27,247 nucleotides of DNA from Prevotella sp. (GTDB lineage: Bacteria > Bacteroidota > Bacteroidia > Bacteroidales > Bacteroidaceae). The DNA is taken from the NCBI GenBank assembly GCA_024681875.1, contig JAILAA010000074.1, positions 1-27,247 of the forward strand. Direction: 5' to 3'. Below are positions 6,987-14,615 of the stretch, in pieces. The notes below the pieces were generated by a model. The model saw only the letters and a list, made by a program, of their open reading frames with translations. It had not been told where the DNA came from and ran no database searches. Numbering within the stretch: the first letter of the stretch is position 1; each line of letters starts with the position of its first letter. The position numbers and the translations under genes were made by a program.

Positions 6987-8335
6987 TACAAATCGAAGCC
7001 GATGTCGCGGCGGAAATACCTGTCAGTAAACTCTATCTTCTCAGCCTCGGTGAACGACTTGCGCAGGGCCTCCTCCTTGTCCTTTCCGTAGCTGCTGACG
7101 GCGATGACGCGGCCACCATTGGTTACCACTTCACCATCCTTGATGGTTGTGCCGGCATGAAAGACGATGGAATCAGAGGTGTGAGGTATGAGGTGAGAGG
7201 TGAGAGGAGTGCCGCTGATGGGATAGCCCTTCTTGTATGCCTGCGGATAGCCGCCCGAGACGAGCATCACACAGACTGCAGAACGCTCGTCGAACTCAAT
7301 GCTGTGCTGGTCGAGGTTGCCCTCAGCCACGCCTTCAAACAGGTCTACGAGGTCGCTCTTCAGGCGCAGCATCACCGTTTCTGTCTCAGGGTCGCCCATG
7401 CGGCAGTTATATTCTATGACGTAGGGCTCAGGCTCGCCGGTCGGTGTGTTGACGCGGTTGATGAGACCGAAGAAGATGAATCCCTTATAGTCGATGCCCT
7501 CTGCCTTCAGGCCCTCGACGGTGGGACGGATGATGCGGTCTTCCACCTTCTGCATCCACTCCTTCGTAGCGAAGGGCACGGGGCTGACGCTGCCCATGCC
7601 GCCTGTGTTCAGACCCTTGTCGCCCTCGCCGATGCGCTTATAGTCCTTTGCCTCGGGCAGAATCTTGTAGTGGTCGCCGTCAGTAAGCACGAAGACGCTA
7701 CATTCGATGCCGCTCATGAATTCCTCGATGACAACACGACTCGATGCGTCACCAAACATGGGCTTTGAAGCCTCCCCTCCTTGGGAGGGGTTGGGGGAGG
7801 CTACTCCCAGCATCTCGCCCAGCTCCTTCTTTGCCTCATCTAAGGTAGGCAGGATGAGAACGCCCTTGCCGGCGCAGAGACCGTCGGCCTTCAGTACGTA
7901 TGGCGGCTGGAGGGTTTCCAGGAAGGAAAGACCTTCCTGCAGTGTCTCGCCGGTGAAGGTGGCATAGCGGGCTGTAGGGATGTTGTGCCTGAGCATAAAG
8001 CCCTTAGCAAAGTCTTTAGACCCCTCTAAGACAGCGCCGGCCTTTGACGGACCGATAACAGGTACGTGGTTAGTGCGGGCGTCAGCCTTCAGCTCGTCGT
8101 AGATGCCCTTCACCAGAGGGTCTTCAGGGCCAACCACCACCATACTGATGTCTTTGTCGACCACGAACTGCTTGATGGCTTCAAAGTCATCGGCCTTCAT
8201 ATTTACATTTTCGCCTACGGTGCCTGTTCCTCCGTTGCCAGGAGCAATGAACAGTTTGTCACACTTTTCACTTTGTGCAATCTTCCATGCTAAGGCGTGC
8301 TCACGGCCGCCGCTGCCTAAGAGTAGTATCTTCAT
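6986..8335 (-). CDS. purD: Phosphoribosylamine-glycine ligase (GAR synthetase)
   Basis: PurD joins glycine to 5-phosphoribosylamine with ATP, the second step of purine synthesis, in the cytoplasm. The 449 residues begin with [18 protein letters not shown], the family's N-terminal signature. ATP-grasp elements follow ([58 protein letters not shown]). It is about 20 residues longer than the usual 425-430. The excess maps to two repeat-encoded inserts: residues about 177-188 ([16 protein letters not shown]-rich palindrome) and about 376-387 ([13 protein letters not shown], 7-bp repeat), both between conserved blocks. The lipoprotein gene lies 18 nt upstream on the same strand, so co-transcription is likely. 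Confidence 0.97.
   Translation of the reverse strand: MKILLLGSGGREHALAWKIAQSEKCDKLFIAPGNGGTGTVGENVNMKADDFEAIKQFVVDKDISMVVVGPEDPLVKGIYDELKADARTNHVPVIGPSKAGAVLEGSKDFAKGFMLRHNIPTARYATFTGETLQEGLSFLETLQPPYVLKADGLCAGKGVLILPTLDEAKKELGEMLGVASPNPSQGGEASKPMFGDASSRVVIEEFMSGIECSVFVLTDGDHYKILPEAKDYKRIGEGDKGLNTGGMGSVSPVPFATKEWMQKVEDRIIRPTVEGLKAEGIDYKGFIFFGLINRVNTPTGEPEPYVIEYNCRMGDPETETVMLRLKSDLVDLFEGVAEGNLDQHSIEFDERSAVCVMLVSGGYPQAYKKGYPISGTPLTSHLIPHTSDSIVFHAGTTIKDGEVVTNGGRVIAVSSYGKDKEEALRKSFTEAEKIEFTDRYFRRDIGFDL
7175..7209 (-). repeat. 7-bp repeat array inside purD
   Basis: Five 7-bp units read on the plus strand: AGAGGTG, TGAGGTA, TGAGGTG, AGAGGTG, AGAGGAG. They encode the loop [11 protein letters not shown] just before the conserved VFHAGT block of PurD. 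It is the same unit as the arrays at 2219, 6266 and 22920. Confidence 0.88.
7770..7806 (-). repeat. GC-rich palindromic element inside purD
   Basis: CCCCTCC (7774-7780) and GGAGGGG (7784-7790) form the core stem with a 3-nt loop. Outer CCTCCC (7771-7776) can also pair with GGGAGG (7795-7800). The element is in frame and encodes [11 protein letters not shown] between EMLG and the conserved [12 protein letters not shown] block. It matches the architecture of the copies at 12003, 12093 and 20433. Confidence 0.88.
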
Positions 8336-8353
8336 AAGGGGTCTTCTTGTTGT

Positions 8354-8872
8354 TTATTTCTTTTTAATAGAGTTGAGGATGGGCTTGATGAGCTTCTCTA
8401 CCTCGGCGGCTTTCTCTGCGGGATAGTTGAAGCTGCCTGCCACACCGGCGTGGTCGTCGATGTAGACGATGAAGCTAGTCATGGTGAAGCCGTCTTCTTT
8501 CACACCCTTGAAGGTCATGATATTGCCGTCGATGACAGGCTCGTCGAACTTGAAGCTGGCATGCATAGACATGTTGGTGAAGTTCTTGTAATACTGCTCG
8601 AAGTCGGCAGGCTTGCAGGGATAGTCGCTGAACGTAGCGTCCATCTTCGTGTAGTGGTCGTCGGCAGCGGCGTTGATGGTAATCTCGTTCTTGTACGTCT
8701 CCTTCCACTCCTTGGGATAGGTAATGGTGTAGTTGGCGCCTTCAAAGACGGTGCCGTTGGCGGCCAGCTCCTGGGCTGCCTTTTCCTCTTCAGCGCTCTG
8801 CTGACTCTTTCCACCACATGCTGCCAGCACGCATACGGCGGCAGCGACTACGAAATAAAAAATCTTTTTCAT
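8354..8872 (-). CDS. Small secreted lipoprotein of unknown function
   Basis: A 172-residue protein with a lipoprotein signal peptide. A hydrophobic stretch ends in VLAAC, so Cys19 would be lipidated, followed by GGKSQQSAEEEKAAQE, a charged tether. The mature part (YTITYPKEWKETYKNEITINA..., IMTFKGVKEDGFTMTSFIVY) looks like one small alpha/beta domain similar in style to PsbP/DUF1795-type lipoproteins, but I cannot assign it with confidence. It ends in PILNSIKKK. It is encoded 18 nt upstream of purD, and 93 nt separate it from the preceding ABC transporter gene. No clean promoter was seen in that gap. Confidence 0.8.
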   Translation of the reverse strand: MKKIFYFVVAAAVCVLAACGGKSQQSAEEEKAAQELAANGTVFEGANYTITYPKEWKETYKNEITINAAADDHYTKMDATFSDYPCKPADFEQYYKNFTNMSMHASFKFDEPVIDGNIMTFKGVKEDGFTMTSFIVYIDDHAGVAGSFNYPAEKAAEVEKLIKPILNSIKKK

Positions 8873-8926
8873 TTTTGTTAAATAATTATTGTTAGAAATA
8901 AAATGTTTACGAATGAATAATTATAT

Positions 8927-8966
8927 CACTTTTTCACCTTTTCACTTTTTCACTTTTTCACCTTTT
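8927..8966 (-). repeat. 8-bp tandem repeat after the ABC gene stop
   Basis: Five contiguous 8-bp units read on the plus strand: CACTTTTT, CACCTTTT, CACTTTTT, CACTTTTT, CACCTTTT. On the minus strand the array begins at the TGA stop of the upstream ABC gene, and each unit carries a further TGA or GTG. The remaining gap up to the lipoprotein ATG is plain AT-rich sequence. Confidence 0.93.
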
Positions 8967-11134
8967 CAAAGTTGTCGCTGACTGATCTGATAGAAGATTC
9001 CCTGTTTCTCCATCAGCTCGTCGTAGGTACCCTCTTCAGCAATGCGCCCTTGGTCGAGCACGATGATGCGGTCGCAATGGCGGATGGTGCTGAGGCGGTG
9101 GGCCACGACGATGCGGGTGCAGCCCAGTTGTGCGAGGCTCTCGGTGACCTGCCGCTGGCTGATGTTGTCGAGTGCCGAGGTGGCCTCGTCCATGAAGAGG
9201 ATGCTGGGCTGGGCGATGAGGGCACGGGCGATGAGCAGTCGCTGCTTCTGACCGCCGCTGAAGCCGCCGCCACTTTCGCTGACGATGGTGTTCAGCTGCA
9301 TGGGCATACGGCGCACATCGTCGTCGATGGCGGCAAGGCGAAGGGCTTCCCATACCTGCTCTTCTGTGGCCCACGGCGCTGTGACGGTGATGTTGTGCAT
9401 CAGACTGCCGGTGAACAGGCTGCCGCTCTGCAGGCAGGTGCCGATATGTCGGCGAAGGCTCGCCTTGTCGACGAGCGACAGGTCGTGGTTGTCGTAGTAG
9501 ATGGAGCCCTGCTGTGGCGTCTCGAAGCCGAGGAGCAGGCGCAGTAGGGTGCTCTTGCCACAGCCCGACTTGCCCACGATGGCCACGTATTCGCCGTGGG
9601 TGATGGTGAGCGAGAGGTCGTCGATGACTGGCGGTGCGTCTTTCTCGTAGCGGAAGGTGAGGTCGCTCACCTCGATGCTGCCGAAGAGCGCATCGACCTG
9701 TGCAGCGCGTGCCTCTGTCTCGGGCTCTGCTTCAAGGATAGGACGTGTGCTTTCCAGCAAAGGTCTTATCATGGCTACGTCGTCGGTGATGCCGCTGAGT
9801 TCTGCGATGGCGGCACCCATCATGCCGAAGGCGCTGCTGAAGGCGATGAAGTCGCTGGTGGCCACCTCGTCGCTGAGGGCGAAGGCATAGATAAGGGCCA
9901 TGCCGCCTATGCTGAGCAGCTGCAGCAGGGCAGGGTAGAGGTGGCTCCTTGTGCCTGGATTATAGATGAGGCGCGAGGCATCGGTGTAGCGGTCGAGCCA
10001 GCGGGTGAAAGCTCGGCGCTCGCTGCCTGTCAGCTTCAGCTTCTGAATGCCTGCCAGCATGTTGTACTCCATACCGCTCAGCTCGCTGGCCTTGCGTGTG
10101 TATTCCATACGGATGGCAGCCTTGCGCTTGTAGAGCAGCAGCATGACAATGCCTTGCAACCCAAGGATAAAGAGGGCAGGCCATAGCAGCGACTGGCCGT
10201 AGAGCCACAGCTGGATGAGGTAGACGATAGACAGGACGGCTGTGAGCAGGGCGCCGACGATATTCTCGTTGATCAGTTTGCAGAGGATGGTGACGTTGTT
10301 CAGCCTGTCGCTCAGTTCGCCGCTGGGATGGCTGGCGAAGAACTTCGGCGAGAGCAGGAAGGTGCGTGCCATCACGGCATTCTGCACATGCAGCTCCATC
10401 ACGTCCTGCACACGATCTATGTAGACGTCGCGTGTCAGCGTCAGCAGCATCGTGGCCAGCGTGGCGCCTACAAGCAGTCCGCAGATAGGCATCAGGTCGG
10501 CAGCATCGCCAGTAGGGATGACGCTGTCGAAGATGAGCTTGTTGGCCATCGGCGTAAACATACCTAAAAGTACGACGACGAGGGCAGTGAGAAGCACCAT
10601 CACATAGTTGGGGCGAGGCACGACGCTCCAACTGAAGCGTAGCAGGTCGCGAATACTGAGACGACGCAGGGGAAGTGGCTGAGTGAAGGTGATGGCATCA
10701 GGGGCGATGACGGAGGTCATCTCGCTCCGTTTCACCTTTTTTACATGACCTTCCAAATTAGTATAGGTGTAGCCCAGACTCCATTTCGTGGGTAGCAAGG
10801 CCAGCAGATGACCGTCGTGCGAGTGGCCCAGCAGGGGACCGACACTCTCCTGCCACCACTTGCCCGTCAGCTGCACCTTGCGCATCATAATACCGCGAGG
10901 CCGCAGGATGCCTGTCAGCTGTTCCTCTGGCGACAGCATCTCGTTCTCCTCCAGCTCATAGTCGGTCACGCCCAATGCGTCGAGCACCTGGCGCAGGGCC
11001 GATGTGTCGCTGTGCGGCTGTGGCTTGTGGCGTCCTTTGAAGCCCATGCGCCGCTGGCCTGTCGCCAAGGTCTGGCTCAGTTCAGCGTCTTCCAATCGAC
11101 GGCGTTTCTCTATCTGGTCTAAATATATCGCCAA
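8966..11134 (-). CDS. ABC transporter with extended N-terminus, second NHLM-type exporter component
   Basis: A 722-residue half-transporter. The first 150 or so residues (YLDQIEKRRRLEDAELSQ, then a beta-rich region with VQLTGKWWQESVGPLLGH) resemble the N-terminal domain of the NHLM bacteriocin-system ABC protein that lacks a peptidase. They are followed by six membrane helices (about 175-450) and a nucleotide-binding domain: Walker A GKSGCGKST, signature FSGGQKQR, Walker B SILFMDEATS, H-loop VVAHRLST. It probably works with the C39 ABC protein encoded upstream, 142 nt away. The reading frame has no ATG near its 5' end; the likely start is TTG at 11134, supported by the family-like first residues and by an in-frame TAA 15 nt upstream. 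The next ATG is at codon 30. Confidence 0.88.
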   Translation of the reverse strand: MAIYLDQIEKRRRLEDAELSQTLATGQRRMGFKGRHKPQPHSDTSALRQVLDALGVTDYELEENEMLSPEEQLTGILRPRGIMMRKVQLTGKWWQESVGPLLGHSHDGHLLALLPTKWSLGYTYTNLEGHVKKVKRSEMTSVIAPDAITFTQPLPLRRLSIRDLLRFSWSVVPRPNYVMVLLTALVVVLLGMFTPMANKLIFDSVIPTGDAADLMPICGLLVGATLATMLLTLTRDVYIDRVQDVMELHVQNAVMARTFLLSPKFFASHPSGELSDRLNNVTILCKLINENIVGALLTAVLSIVYLIQLWLYGQSLLWPALFILGLQGIVMLLLYKRKAAIRMEYTRKASELSGMEYNMLAGIQKLKLTGSERRAFTRWLDRYTDASRLIYNPGTRSHLYPALLQLLSIGGMALIYAFALSDEVATSDFIAFSSAFGMMGAAIAELSGITDDVAMIRPLLESTRPILEAEPETEARAAQVDALFGSIEVSDLTFRYEKDAPPVIDDLSLTITHGEYVAIVGKSGCGKSTLLRLLLGFETPQQGSIYYDNHDLSLVDKASLRRHIGTCLQSGSLFTGSLMHNITVTAPWATEEQVWEALRLAAIDDDVRRMPMQLNTIVSESGGGFSGGQKQRLLIARALIAQPSILFMDEATSALDNISQRQVTESLAQLGCTRIVVAHRLSTIRHCDRIIVLDQGRIAEEGTYDELMEKQGIFYQISQRQL

Positions 11135-11143
11135 GCGTCTATC

Positions 11144-11178
11144 TATTTACTATTTTACAATTTACTATTTACAATTTA
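11144..11178 (-). repeat. AT-rich direct repeat upstream of the second ABC gene
   Basis: The 142-nt gap between the two ABC genes contains two near-identical units, TTTACTATTTTACAA and TTTACTATTTACAA, in tandem. The rest of the gap is AT-rich without a convincing gene or promoter. It probably determines translation context for the TTG start, but no function is visible. Confidence 0.75.
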
Positions 11179-11257
11179 TTTTTCGATTGTTTTTATTTTT
11201 CTTTTTTTTGACTGACCTACGCATAGGATAAATTGACAAATCATTCAATTGTACAAT

Positions 11258-11276
11258 AAATCGTAAATCGTAAATC
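11258..11276 (-). repeat. 7-bp tandem repeat AAATCGT directly after the C39 ABC stop
   Basis: AAATCGT, AAATCGT, AAATC on the plus strand abuts the TAA stop (11277-11279) of the C39 ABC gene. Position and size match the other stop-codon-proximal arrays in this window. Confidence 0.8.
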
Positions 11277-13493
11277 TTATTCGCTGTTCATCAGGTCTTG
11301 GTACAGGCCGGGCTGGGCGAGAAGCTCGTCGTGGGTGCCACGCTGCACGATGCGGCCCTGGTCCATGACGATGATCTCGTCGCAGTCGCGGATGGTGCTG
11401 AGGCGGTGGGCCACGACGATGAGCGTCGGCCCCATCATCCGCACGGATTGCATCACCTCGTCCTCAGTCTTGGGGTCGAGGGCGCTGGTAGCCTCGTCCA
11501 TGATGAGCACCACGGGCTCTTTGGCCAGGGCGGTAGCTATCTCCATGCGCTGGCGCTGTCCGCCGCTGAAGTTCTGCCCGCCTTTCACCAAGCGTGTGGC
11601 GAAGCCCTCGGGACGGCTTACAATGTCGGTGCGTATCTGGGCATCGTTGCAGGCCATCATCATTGTGAAGTCCTCGATGCTGTGGTCCCACATACGGATG
11701 TTCTGCGCCACGGTATCGTCGAAGAGCACGATGTTCTGGTCGATGGCGGCTACACTGTTGGTGAACTCCTCGCTGCTGATGCTCTCGATGTTGCGTCCGT
11801 CGAAGAGCACCTCGCCGCTCCACGGCTTGTAGAGACCGGTGATGAGCTTCGCCAGCGTACTCTTGCCGCATCCGCTGCTGCCTACGATGGCCACAGACCG
11901 TCCAGGCTCGATGTGCAGCGAGAAGTCCTCGATGAGTGGCGGCTGCATCTTCGAATAGCCGAAGGTGACGTGACGCAGCTCCACGTCGCCGCCAAGCTTG
12001 CCAGCCCCACCCCTAGCCCCTCCCGCGGGGGGGAGGGGAGTAGATACATCTTCCGCTGAGTCTTTCACTTTTTTTTCGCCTTGAGAGTAATTACTCCCCT
12101 CCCCCGTGCGGGAGGGGTCGGGGGTGGGGCTATACCTCATCACATCATCCACTCGCTCCATCTGGCTCCGCATCTCGATGATGCGCTGGCTGGCGCCCAC
12201 CACCTCGCTCACCGGCGTGATGAACGACGCCATGAAACCCTGGAAGGCCATCAGCATACCGATGGTCAGCTCTCCTTTCAGAATGAAGACGGCACCGAGA
12301 ATGAGTACCGCGGCATCGACAAGGCCGGTGATGAGGATAGGCACCACACCCATGCGTATCTCCTGGTCGTCGGCATCGTTGGCTCTGTTGAACTTCTGCG
12401 CCCACAAGCCGCTCCAATAGGAGAAGAAACCCGTCTCAGCGCCTGCCGCCTTGATGCTCTCCATGTTGTCGATGCACGACACGGTGGCTGAGAAATAGCG
12501 GCCTTCGCTCTGCTCTGTGGTGCGGATGAGGTTGACACGCTTGCGTGCAAACCATTGGATGAGCGCCAGGTTGATTAGCGCTGCAAGCACACCCACCAGC
12601 GAGAGCGTGAGGCTGTAGCTCACCATCAGGATAAGGTAGAGCACCAGCAGGGCAATGTTGATGAGCTGAGGTGCCAGCACGTCGACCAGCGACTTCGTGA
12701 TGCGTTCATTGAGGTGCTGCCGCTGTTGCAGGTCGCCTACATAGCGCATAGAATAGAACGCCATAGGTAGGTGCAATAGATGCTGCAGGAAGCCCACGTT
12801 ACCCTTCAATGCCAAGGAGCCAGCGATGCGCAGCGAGTATTTGTCCTTCAGAAACTCCAGCACAAAGGCGAACAGCGCCACGGCTCCCATCGCTGTGATG
12901 AACGTGGCGCCCCAGTCGCGATTATGTCCGGAGAGGATCTCGTCGAAAAAGATGTTGGTGAACAGCGGCACGCTGATAGCCACGAAAGCAGCCAGAAGCG
13001 AGAAGACGAAGGTGAGCCAGAAGGCTTCGCGTGCTCCGTTGAGATACTTCTTTACATAGGATAGGATGCTGACGGGTGCTCCCTCAGGCTGGAAGTCATT
13101 GGTGGGTTTCAGCTCCAAAGCCACACCCGTGAAGGAACGGCGGAAATCGTCCATCGTCAGCTCCATCGGGCCAAGGGCAGGGTCGTTGATGTAGGCGTGG
13201 TTGCCCTTGAAACCGCGGAATACCACAAAGTGGTTGAAGTTCCAGTGCAGGATGGCGGGCTGCATTTCTTCCAATGCCTCTACGCTGACGCGATAGCCGT
13301 TGGCCTCCATGCCGTAGGCGCGTGCAGCCTTCAGCAGACTATGCGCAGAGCTTCCGTCGCGACTGACGCCGCAGGCCTCGCGTACCTGCTCCAGCGGCAG
13401 CCACTTGCCGTAGTAGGCCAGCACCATAGCCACTGTGGCAGCTCCGCACTCCAGAGCTTCCATCTGCATCACCATTGGCACCCTACACACCAT
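11277..13493 (-). CDS. C39-peptidase ABC exporter (NHLM-type, leader-cleaving)
   Basis: A 738-residue peptidase-containing ABC transporter that cleaves double-glycine leaders and exports the released peptide across the inner membrane. The N-terminal C39 domain has Gln10 (oxyanion), Cys16 in LECGAA, His88 in NFNHFVV and Asp104 in YINDPA, so the catalytic set is intact. Six membrane helices follow (about 160-430), then Walker A SSGCGKST, signature FSGGQRQR, Walker B VLIMDEATS and H-loop VVAHRLST. Residues about 454-497, between the membrane domain and the ATPase, are built from two inverted GC-rich palindromic elements (SPTPDPSRTGEGSN and STPLPPAGGARGG); this linker is longer than in relatives as I recall them. 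The start follows an in-frame TGA 15 nt upstream. The precursor encoded upstream is its expected substrate. Confidence 0.95.
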   Translation of the reverse strand: MVCRVPMVMQMEALECGAATVAMVLAYYGKWLPLEQVREACGVSRDGSSAHSLLKAARAYGMEANGYRVSVEALEEMQPAILHWNFNHFVVFRGFKGNHAYINDPALGPMELTMDDFRRSFTGVALELKPTNDFQPEGAPVSILSYVKKYLNGAREAFWLTFVFSLLAAFVAISVPLFTNIFFDEILSGHNRDWGATFITAMGAVALFAFVLEFLKDKYSLRIAGSLALKGNVGFLQHLLHLPMAFYSMRYVGDLQQRQHLNERITKSLVDVLAPQLINIALLVLYLILMVSYSLTLSLVGVLAALINLALIQWFARKRVNLIRTTEQSEGRYFSATVSCIDNMESIKAAGAETGFFSYWSGLWAQKFNRANDADDQEIRMGVVPILITGLVDAAVLILGAVFILKGELTIGMLMAFQGFMASFITPVSEVVGASQRIIEMRSQMERVDDVMRYSPTPDPSRTGEGSNYSQGEKKVKDSAEDVSTPLPPAGGARGGAGKLGGDVELRHVTFGYSKMQPPLIEDFSLHIEPGRSVAIVGSSGCGKSTLAKLITGLYKPWSGEVLFDGRNIESISSEEFTNSVAAIDQNIVLFDDTVAQNIRMWDHSIEDFTMMMACNDAQIRTDIVSRPEGFATRLVKGGQNFSGGQRQRMEIATALAKEPVVLIMDEATSALDPKTEDEVMQSVRMMGPTLIVVAHRLSTIRDCDEIIVMDQGRIVQRGTHDELLAQPGLYQDLMNSE
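12003..12042 (-). repeat. GC-rich palindromic element, copy A, inside the C39 ABC gene
   Basis: CCCCTCCC (12017-12024) pairs with GGGAGGGG (12031-12038), preceded by AGCCCCACCCCTAG. It is in frame and encodes STPLPPAGGARGGAG on the minus strand. It is in inverse orientation to copy B, 50 bp away. Confidence 0.93.
12093..12131 (-). repeat. GC-rich palindromic element, copy B, inside the C39 ABC gene
   Basis: CCCCTCCC (12096-12103) pairs with GGGAGGGG (12110-12117), followed by TCGGGGGTGGGGCT. It is the reverse complement of copy A with few changes. It is in frame and encodes SPTPDPSRTGEGSN. Together A and B can also form a large outer stem of about 130 bp span. Confidence 0.93.
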
Positions 13494-13501
13494 CCCCTTA
13501 A

Positions 13502-13533
13502 CTTTTCAATTTTTCAGTTTTTCAATTTTTCAG
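13502..13533 (-). repeat. 8-bp tandem repeat after the HlyD-like gene stop
   Basis: Four 8-bp units on the plus strand: CTTTTCAA, TTTTTCAG, TTTTTCAA, TTTTTCAG. The array begins at the TGA stop of the HlyD-like gene and fills the 36-nt gap up to a few bases before the C39 ABC start codon. Confidence 0.92.
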
Positions 13534-14372
13534 TCTCCTGCAATATCATTGATGGTGTCTGACACACGACCCACAAGCACCTCCCACACCCGTTTCTTCT
13601 CGGTGATGACCTGCACGTTGCACAACGTACCAGTGCCCATCTGCAGGCGAGTGCTCTTCGAACGGCTCCAGCGCAGCGGCTCGTCGGCAGTCTTTCCAGC
13701 GTCGAGCAGCACCTTCACCTCGTAGACAGCTCCATCGCCGATAAACGAGGTCAGCGGCGTCAGCTTCAGACGGCTCGCCACCTCTTCGCGTGTAGTGGGG
13801 TAGGGGTCGATACTCAGTATCTTGCCGTAGGCATAGCCGCAGTCTTCGCGCTGCAGGTCGGCAGGCGTCACCTGCACCTGCTGGCCTTTGCTCAGCGTGC
13901 GCAGGTCGTCGAAGCCCACATACATCAGCAGCTGGCGCTTCGTCTCATCGGTCACAGGCGGCATCAGCCACACAATGTTGTCATTCACGCTGAACGCCTC
14001 CTCCTCGGCACGATAGGTGAGCACGGTGCCGCCGACAGGAGCGCTGATAGTGGCGATACCCTCAGACGTGCGCACCTCCAGCAGTGCGTCGCCAGCCTTC
14101 ACCGTGGCGCCGTGACTGGTCAGAATGTGTTCCACGGTGCCGCCGCTCTTTGCTGCCACACCCTGTGCCTGGTCGAAGGGAAATACCACACCCTGTGCCG
14201 TCACCTTGTAGCTGATGGTGCCGAAGGCGCACCAGTAGGCGGCTACGGCGCAGAGCACCAGCATAGCGGTGAGGACGATAATCAGTGAGGGGTGCGACAC
14301 TCGTGCCAGCTCCTGTCCTTCGTTGGGGTTGTGGAGTGCGTTGATGGATTCCTGATTGTAAAGTTCCGTCAT
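13530..14372 (-). CDS. HlyD-type membrane fusion protein of the peptide exporter
   Basis: A periplasmic adaptor that links an ABC exporter to an outer membrane channel, of the type found in NHLM bacteriocin secretion systems. From the chosen ATG at 14372 it has 280 residues: a short cytoplasmic N-terminus (MTELYNQESINALHNPNEG), one membrane helix at about 33-52 (SLIIVLTAMLVLCAVAAYW), then lipoyl-like halves (GGTVEHILTSHGATVKAGDALLEV and TISAPVGGTVLTY) and a beta-barrel region ending VSDTINDIAGD. It lacks the long coiled coil of classical HlyD. An in-frame ATG at 14396 would add eight residues (FFSTSHS). It lies 29 nt after the precursor gene. Confidence 0.88.
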   Translation of the reverse strand: MTELYNQESINALHNPNEGQELARVSHPSLIIVLTAMLVLCAVAAYWCAFGTISYKVTAQGVVFPFDQAQGVAAKSGGTVEHILTSHGATVKAGDALLEVRTSEGIATISAPVGGTVLTYRAEEEAFSVNDNIVWLMPPVTDETKRQLLMYVGFDDLRTLSKGQQVQVTPADLQREDCGYAYGKILSIDPYPTTREEVASRLKLTPLTSFIGDGAVYEVKVLLDAGKTADEPLRWSRSKSTRLQMGTGTLCNVQVITEKKRVWEVLVGRVSDTINDIAGD

Positions 14373-14401
14373 CGAGTGTGAGGTTGAAAAAAACAATGAT
14401 C

Positions 14402-14518
14402 TTATGGCTTACGAAGCCACGAAGGCCGTCGCGTCGCCTGGGCGCCGCCTACCACCTCGTCAAGCTGCTCGTCGCTGAGCAGAATGCGCTCAGCTGTGAA
14501 GTCTTTGCTCCTTTTCAT
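14402..14518 (-). CDS. Double-glycine-leader peptide precursor (putative bacteriocin or signalling peptide)
   Basis: A 38-residue ORF starting MKRSKDFTAERILLSDEQ and ending AQATRRPSWLRKP. The segment LSDEQLDEVVGG is a typical double-glycine leader of Bacteroidota exported peptides (helical, acidic, hydrophobic spacing, GG at positions 24-25). Cleavage after GG by the C39 domain would free a 13-residue core, AQATRRPSWLRKP, strongly cationic (three Arg, one Lys) with one Trp and two Pro, and no Cys. A close promoter match lies 24 nt upstream, and the exporter genes follow on the same strand. A longer in-frame extension upstream exists but reads through the promoter and repeat, so it is not used. 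Activity is unknown; antimicrobial or signalling roles are both possible. Confidence 0.85.
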   Translation of the reverse strand: MKRSKDFTAERILLSDEQLDEVVGGAQATRRPSWLRKP

Positions 14519-14542
14519 CGCTTCGTATCGCAAATTTAAATG

Positions 14543-14574
14543 CAAAATTACGAAAAAAAATGAGTCCCAACAAA
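14543..14574 (-). promoter_or_regulatory. Promoter of the peptide export cassette
   Basis: On the minus strand TTTG (14574-14571) is followed after 20 nt by TAATTTTG (14550-14543), a full match to the Bacteroidales -33/-7 consensus. Transcription would start about 15-20 nt before the precursor ATG. Confidence 0.8.
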
Positions 14575-14615
14575 TTTTATGCATTTTTTTGCCCTTTTGA
14601 TGCGCGAAATGTCTT

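Noticed and set aside
6776..7768. A 330-codon open frame on the plus strand opposite purD and the membrane protein gene
   Set aside because: It lies antisense to purD, whose family signatures are unmistakable, and its product has no recognisable motif; it is a shadow of high GC codon use.
11176..11244. A 22-residue minus-strand ORF (starts MICQFILCVGQS) between the two ABC genes, considered as a second precursor peptide
   Set aside because: It has no double-glycine leader, no clear ribosome site, and its second half is the A-rich spacer; position in the cassette alone is not enough.
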